A stretch of DNA of 7,166 nt from Gammaproteobacteria bacterium (GTDB taxonomy: Bacteria; Pseudomonadota; Gammaproteobacteria; Steroidobacterales; SZUA-146): contig QIGP01000420.1 of assembly GCA_003228965.1 (NCBI GenBank), positions 1-7,166 of the forward strand, written 5' to 3'. Below the pieces are notes generated by a model. The model was not told where the DNA came from. It saw only the letters and a list, made by a program, of their open reading frames with translations, and ran no database searches. This document shows, in pieces, positions 1-4,477 of this stretch. The translations under genes and the position numbers were made by a program. The first letter of the stretch is position 1, and the number at the start of each line of letters is the position of its first letter.

Positions 1-43
1 TGCATACCGACTGTGTGCGTAACCCACTACTTATTTCTACTAC

Positions 44-47
44 GAGA
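44..47 (+). promoter_or_regulatory. Weak Shine-Dalgarno for the adaptor gene
   Basis: A GAGA tetramer ends eight bases before the ATG at 56. This is a short match to the anti-Shine-Dalgarno sequence but is well spaced. The first permease gene has the same GAGA at the same eight-base spacing, which makes both sites more believable. It supports ATG 56 as the start. No promoter can be recognised in the remaining upstream bases of the window. Confidence 0.4.
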
Positions 48-55
48 ATGTCACT

Positions 56-1168
56 ATGAACCGTAAAACGTACTGGTTGGTACTGAGCACTTTCGCCCTT
101 CTCGCCTGCCAGGCTCCAGGCTCCGATGGCAAGACAGCGAAAAACGATGAAGAAGATAAAGCCCCCGAACCCGTGCCCGTGGAAATTGCAAGCGTAGGGC
201 GCGGTAACGTAAACGCCGTTTACGTTGGCACCGCGTCTTTGGAAGCCGATGGCGAAGCACAAGTCAAAGCGAAGGTTGGAGGCGAGTTAATTCGTCTTCT
301 GGTTGAAGAAGGTGATGTCGTAAAAGCCGGCCAAGCCCTGGCAAAAATTGATGACTCCAGACTACGCCTGGAACTCGTTCGGGCCAAAGCCAACGTTGAC
401 AAAGTCTCTCAGGACTACCAGCGCAATATCGAGTTACACGCAAAAGGGCTTCTCCCGGCCGGTGTCTTTGAAGGCCTGCGCTATGACGTAGATTCCCTCA
501 AAGCCACTTACGAACTCACCCGGCTGGAACTGAGCTACACCACTATTCGAGCGCCCATCAGCGGCGTCATTTCGCAACGGAGCATTAAAGCGGGTAACAA
601 CATAAATATTGGAGAGTCTGCATTCACTATTACAGACCTCGAACCATTGCTTGCATATCTTTATGTTCCAGAGCAAGACTTTCAAAAACTGCAGGCCAAG
701 CAGCGCGTCGACTTGCTGGTAGATGCTCTTCCCGGCAAACCGTTTGTAGGCTCTATAGCACGAGTGAGTCCGGTCGTCGATCCAGCAACAGGTACGTTTA
801 AAGTTACCATCGAAGTCAACGATGACTCTGCCGTATTAAAACCTGGCATGTTCGGCCGCATCGCAATTGTCTATGACACCTTTGAAGACGCCGTACTACT
901 ACCTCGCGGCGCCGTCGTAGAAAGCGACGGCCAACCCTCCGTCTTTATTGCCGAAGGGGACAAAGCCCGACAGCAGGTCATCGTGACAGGCCACGTCAGT
1001 GGGCAGAACATTCAGGTCCTTGAAGGCCTGGATGGCAACGAAAAGGTCATTGTCATCGGACAAAACGGACTAAAAGACAATGGACTCATCAAAGTCGTTG
1101 GCGGTGCCGATACGACAGACATGTCTCACACAGCATCTGAAACGGCTGTCGCCCAAGCAACCGAGTAG
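56..1168 (+). CDS. RND efflux periplasmic adaptor lipoprotein (membrane fusion protein)
   Basis: This 370-residue protein is the periplasmic adaptor of a tripartite RND pump, linking the inner-membrane permease to an outer-membrane channel. The N-terminus is a lipoprotein signal peptide: basic residues N2-R3-K4, a hydrophobic core, and lipobox L15-L16-A17-C18. An acidic, Pro-rich linker follows to about residue 42. Domains then run in the usual nested order: membrane-proximal strand and first lipoyl half (about 43-98, with the EEGDVVKAGQ turn); alpha-helical coiled-coil hairpin (about 100-160, tip near 128-136); second lipoyl half (about 162-193, RAPISG then KAGNNINIGE); beta-barrel (about 195-272, with VDPATGTF and LKPGMFGRI); and C-terminal membrane-proximal domain (about 275-350). 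The tail is polar. Length is typical for AcrA/MexA-like adaptors. Compared with AcrA from memory, each hairpin helix is one heptad shorter. The only Cys is the lipidated C18. The family is clear; the substrate is not. Confidence 0.95.
   Translation: MNRKTYWLVLSTFALLACQAPGSDGKTAKNDEEDKAPEPVPVEIASVGRGNVNAVYVGTASLEADGEAQVKAKVGGELIRLLVEEGDVVKAGQALAKIDDSRLRLELVRAKANVDKVSQDYQRNIELHAKGLLPAGVFEGLRYDVDSLKATYELTRLELSYTTIRAPISGVISQRSIKAGNNINIGESAFTITDLEPLLAYLYVPEQDFQKLQAKQRVDLLVDALPGKPFVGSIARVSPVVDPATGTFKVTIEVNDDSAVLKPGMFGRIAIVYDTFEDAVLLPRGAVVESDGQPSVFIAEGDKARQQVIVTGHVSGQNIQVLEGLDGNEKVIVIGQNGLKDNGLIKVVGGADTTDMSHTASETAVAQATE
206..226. repeat. Near-perfect palindrome, 10-base arms around one base
   Basis: The arm AACGTAAACG (206-215) is followed by a single C (216) and its exact reverse complement CGTTTACGTT (217-226). 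It lies in the adaptor coding sequence over codons for N51 to V57, about 150 bases after the start. The protein segment is an ordinary alternating beta strand, so the symmetry is not forced by the amino acids alone. It could be a binding site for a dimeric regulator, a cruciform or mRNA-hairpin element, or chance. It has no downstream T-run, so it is not a terminator. Confidence 0.6.
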
Positions 1169-1252
1169 CATCGCATCGGGTATTAACCGCGGGCACGGGA
1201 GCAACACACCCTGCCTTCACCATGAATCAAACAGACCTTTGAGACACTGACA
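1169..1252. other. Intergenic gap between adaptor and first permease
   Basis: This is an 84-base non-coding stretch. I see no convincing hairpin followed by a T-run and no paired -35/-10 boxes, so the three genes are best read as one transcription unit. A six-codon ATG frame at 1222-1242 is too short to support as a gene. The only functional element I can suggest is the GAGA ribosome-binding site near its 3' end. Confidence 0.6.
1241..1244 (+). promoter_or_regulatory. Weak Shine-Dalgarno for the first RND permease
   Basis: GAGA ends eight bases before the ATG at 1253, the same motif and spacing as upstream of the adaptor gene. It supports ATG 1253 over the next in-frame ATG at 1298, which would remove the N-terminal segment and part of TM1. 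Confidence 0.4.
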
Positions 1253-4200
1253 ATGCGCATCGTAGACATCGCAACAGAACGTCGAATTACCGTACTAATG
1301 GTGACGCTCGCCATCATTCTCTTTGGCTTCGTGTCCCTGACCCGATTACGCGTCAACCTGTTGCCAGACATGTCCTACCCTACGGTAACGATCCGCACAG
1401 AGATGACGGGCGCAGCACCGCTGGAAATCGAGAACCTGATTACAAAACCCATTGAAGAAGCGGTGGGTGTCATTAAAAACGTGCGTAAAGTACGCAGCGT
1501 TTCACGTTCAGGTCAATCCGACGTTATCCTCGAATTCATTTGGGGCACGGAGATGGACTACGCGGGCGTCGATGTTCGCGAAAAAATCGATCTACTCGAC
1601 TTGCCCGACGACGCCGGCCGCCCTCTTCTACTGCGTTTCGATCCGTCAAACGAACCTATCATGCGCCTGGCCTTGTCGAAAAGCCCGGAGATCGCTGGCA
1701 GTATCAGCTCTAACGAGCTACGCTACTTCAGACAAGTAGCCGACGAAGAGCTTAAAAACTCTCTGGAAGCCATCGAGGGTACGGCCGCCGTAAAAGTTAG
1801 CGGCGGGCTCGAAGAAGAAATTCAGGTACTCGTCGACCAGCAGCGCATTGCCCAGTTGGGCATTTCCATCGACCAAATCATTGCGCAACTACGTGCTGAA
1901 AACGTCAACTTGTCGGGCGGTCGCCTTGAAGATGGTTCTCAGCGTTACATGGTACGAACCATTAATGAATTTCAATCAGTGTCCGAAATTGGCGACTCCA
2001 TTATTCCGTCACCCGGATCCCAAACAGTCTACCTGCGCGACGTCGCCCAAATTACCAACAGCAACAAAGAGCGGGAAGCTATTACCCGCGTCGACGGGCG
2101 TGAGAGTGTTGAACTTGCCGTCTACAAGGAAGGCGATGCCAATACCGTAAACGTGGCTGGCAATCTAAAAGACAGCCTGGAAAGTATCAAGGAATCGCTG
2201 CCGGACAACATGCAGCTTGACGTCATGTATGACGAATCTACTTTCATCTCGGGAGCGGTAAAACAAGTTCAGACAGCAGCGGCCATAGGCGGACTCCTCG
2301 CAGTTCTCGTATTGTATTTTTTCTTGCGCAACTTCCGCGCAACCTTATTGGTAGCCGTTGCCATTCCCGTATCTATCATCGGTACCTTCATATTAATGTA
2401 TCTGTACGACGTGACGCTCAATATCATGTCGCTCGGCGGCATCGCCCTGGCGGTTGGCCTATTGGTCGACAACTCAATCGTCGTGCTGGAAAATATTTCC
2501 AGACACCGGGAAAAAGGTACCGGCATATTTGAGTCGGCCCGCAAAGGCACCAGCGAAGTTGGTGGCGCCGTAGTAGCTGCCACACTCACTACCATTGCCG
2601 TGTTCTTTCCCATGGTGTTTGTGAGCGGCATCGCGGGCCAACTATTTCGAGACCAGGCACTAACCGTTACTTTTGCACTGATATTCTCCCTGCTGGTCGC
2701 ACTCACGCTAATCCCAATGCTGAGCGGCTGGCAAGGCAAAGAGAACTACCACGATCACGAAGACAATCTTCCACCCAACATCATTACCCGTTTCTTCGCT
2801 AAAATCGCCTGGTTCTTTGGTGTACTCATAGGCCTCGTAGCCAAGTTACTAGGCTACATTGCCTTCCCGTTTGTGTGGATTGTACAAACCATCAATTCAG
2901 CTCTGGCACGCATCTACGCCCCCCTGCTTAGCTGGAGCCTGAACCACCGCTTTATCATAATCGCATTGGCGGCCGGCGCTTTGATTGGTGCAAGTACGTT
3001 ACTACCGCGACTTGGCACTGAACTCATTCCCCAGCTCTCACAAGGCGAATTTCAAGTTGATATGAGGCTAGCCTCAGGATCGACTCTTGCACAGTCCGAC
3101 GCCGCGGTGAGTAAAGCGTTTGAAGCCACCAAAGAAATCGAGTCTCTGGAAACCAGTTTCTCAGTAGCAGGGTCCGGCAATCGACTCGATGCCAGCCCGG
3201 TAGACTCCGGTGAGAACACGGCTGTTTTGAGCTTGCGGCTCAAACCGGGATCTAGCGAAACTGCTGAGGCAGAGGCGTTGGAAGCGATGCGCGAAGCTGT
3301 CGGTAATATGGCCGGCGTGCAATATGAATTTTCGCGTCCAGCGCTGTTCACCTTAAGCACACCGCTCGAAGTGGAAGTGCGAGGTTACAATCTTGAAGAC
3401 TTACGGGAAGCTAGCGACCAAATTGTTCAGGCCCTCAACGCCAACGAACGCTTCATCGATGTTAAAACCACTATTGAAAATGGCAACCCCGAAGTCCAGA
3501 TTCAGTTTGACCAGGCACGCATTCATCAACTAGGCCTCAGCGTTCGGGACGTGGCGGACACTGTGGTGGCCAACGTGCGCGGAAACGTGGCCACACGCTA
3601 CAGCATTCGCGATCGCAAAATAGACGTGCTCGTACGAAGCGTTAACACGCAAAATGCGACGATCGATGAACTGCGAAACCTCATTGTCAATCCGCTAAGC
3701 GAACGACCGGTTTCACTTCAATCGGTCGCCGACGTATCGATTGAAATGGGCCCTACTGAAATTCGACGCAGCGATCAGGAGCGCGTAGCGATCATCTCAG
3801 CAAGCCTTTCCAAAGGCGATCTGGGCGCTGCAGTAGTAGACCTTGAAAATACGCTGGCAGAGCTAACTTTACCCGCTAGCACAATGACAGAAATCGGCGG
3901 ACAAAATACGGAGATGCAAGACTCATTCTCCTCAATGATGTTTACGCTCATCATGGCTGTCTTTCTGGTCTACCTGGTTATGGCCGCCCAGTTCGAGTCC
4001 ATCATTCACCCATTGGTGATTCTGTTTACCATACCGCTCGCCTTTGTAGGCGCCATTCTGGCCTTGTACCTGACTGGAACGACTATTAACGTCGTCGTGT
4101 TTATAGGCGCAATCATGCTTGCAGGCATAGTAGTCAACAACGCGATTGTTCTGGTTGACCTGATTAACCAGTTGCGCAGTGAAGGCATGGAAAAAATCCA

Positions 4201-4477
4201 GGCCATTAAAGAGGCAGGACGAACCCGCCTGCGGCCCATTCTCATCACCACAGTTACTACGGCATTAGGACTTCTGCCCATGGCCATCGGCTTCGGAGAC
4301 GGCTCCGAAATTCGCGCGCCATTGGCCATCACCGTTATCGGCGGGCTACTGACATCAACGGCGCTAACGCTGTTGGTCATCCCGGTCGTGTACTCGTTAC
4401 TTGACCGTAAGAGATTCAAAGTTGACGCAAGCACCGCCATACCTGTGGTCGCAGCTGCACCGGCGATGTCCGAATGA
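1253..4477 (+). CDS. RND-family inner-membrane efflux permease, first of a tandem pair (HAE1/AcrB-like)
   Basis: This 1074-residue protein is a full-length proton-driven RND transporter of the AcrB superfamily (COG0841 type). It has the duplicated plan of one helix, a large periplasmic loop, five helices and a linker, twice over: TM1 about 11-29, porter/docking loop about 30-338, TM2-TM6 about 341-490, TM7 about 567-585, second loop about 586-890, TM8-TM12 about 892-1049. Family motifs include MTGAAPLEIE (51-60), the TM4 segment around GLLVDNSIVVLEN, and RLRPILITT in TM11. TM4 carries D406 followed by N407 where AcrB has D407-D408. AcrB K940 aligns with N962, while the R971 and T978 equivalents are kept as R992 and T999. 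The TM6-TM7 linker is long, with HDHED (500-504) and a hydrophobic stretch (about 514-546). There is no cysteine. CzcA/CusA-type metal-pump signatures are not evident, so a drug, lipid or other organic substrate is more likely. Confidence 0.95.
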   Translation: MRIVDIATERRITVLMVTLAIILFGFVSLTRLRVNLLPDMSYPTVTIRTEMTGAAPLEIENLITKPIEEAVGVIKNVRKVRSVSRSGQSDVILEFIWGTEMDYAGVDVREKIDLLDLPDDAGRPLLLRFDPSNEPIMRLALSKSPEIAGSISSNELRYFRQVADEELKNSLEAIEGTAAVKVSGGLEEEIQVLVDQQRIAQLGISIDQIIAQLRAENVNLSGGRLEDGSQRYMVRTINEFQSVSEIGDSIIPSPGSQTVYLRDVAQITNSNKEREAITRVDGRESVELAVYKEGDANTVNVAGNLKDSLESIKESLPDNMQLDVMYDESTFISGAVKQVQTAAAIGGLLAVLVLYFFLRNFRATLLVAVAIPVSIIGTFILMYLYDVTLNIMSLGGIALAVGLLVDNSIVVLENISRHREKGTGIFESARKGTSEVGGAVVAATLTTIAVFFPMVFVSGIAGQLFRDQALTVTFALIFSLLVALTLIPMLSGWQGKENYHDHEDNLPPNIITRFFAKIAWFFGVLIGLVAKLLGYIAFPFVWIVQTINSALARIYAPLLSWSLNHRFIIIALAAGALIGASTLLPRLGTELIPQLSQGEFQVDMRLASGSTLAQSDAAVSKAFEATKEIESLETSFSVAGSGNRLDASPVDSGENTAVLSLRLKPGSSETAEAEALEAMREAVGNMAGVQYEFSRPALFTLSTPLEVEVRGYNLEDLREASDQIVQALNANERFIDVKTTIENGNPEVQIQFDQARIHQLGLSVRDVADTVVANVRGNVATRYSIRDRKIDVLVRSVNTQNATIDELRNLIVNPLSERPVSLQSVADVSIEMGPTEIRRSDQERVAIISASLSKGDLGAAVVDLENTLAELTLPASTMTEIGGQNTEMQDSFSSMMFTLIMAVFLVYLVMAAQFESIIHPLVILFTIPLAFVGAILALYLTGTTINVVVFIGAIMLAGIVVNNAIVLVDLINQLRSEGMEKIQAIKEAGRTRLRPILITTVTTALGLLPMAIGFGDGSEIRAPLAITVIGGLLTSTALTLLVIPVVYSLLDRKRFKVDASTAIPVVAAAPAMSE
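2732..2938 (+). other. Extended TM6-TM7 linker of the first permease with an extra hydrophobic segment
   Basis: Codons about 494-562 encode a polar, charged start (HDHED at 500-504) followed by about 32 mainly hydrophobic, aromatic-rich residues broken by K517 and K531. The linker is roughly 28 residues longer than AcrB's as I recall it, and about 40 longer than in the second permease. It could form an amphipathic surface helix pair or an additional short membrane hairpin. Topology cannot be settled by eye. Confidence 0.6.
4474..4477 (+). other. ATGA start/stop overlap coupling the two permease genes
   Basis: The TGA of the first permease (4475-4477) overlaps the ATG of the second (4474-4476). 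I see no clear Shine-Dalgarno upstream of it, so translation of the second pump probably depends on ribosomes that terminate and restart here. This arrangement favours matched production of two proteins that act together. The next in-frame ATG (4519) would delete the conserved AIRRPVG segment before TM1, so 4474 is the better start. Confidence 0.85.

Noticed and set aside
1..55. End of an upstream gene
   Set aside because: Short open stretches exist in all three plus frames, one ending at 22, one at 59 and one at 66, but there is too little sequence to support any of them.
48..59. A three-codon upstream frame whose TGA overlaps the adaptor ATG
   Set aside because: It looks like a minimal leader peptide, but such short frames arise easily by chance and its own start overlaps the GAGA ribosome-binding site.
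911..931. GC-rich hairpin with seven-base arms in the adaptor gene
   Set aside because: Several such hairpins are expected by chance in 7 kb. There is no T-run after it, so it is not an intrinsic terminator.
2269..2739. Minus-strand open frame of 156 codons antisense to the first pump
   Set aside because: It mirrors the TM2-TM6 coding region of the first pump, has a low-complexity composition rich in Ser, Thr, Ala and Met as expected for the complement of membrane-helix codons, and has no independent gene signals.
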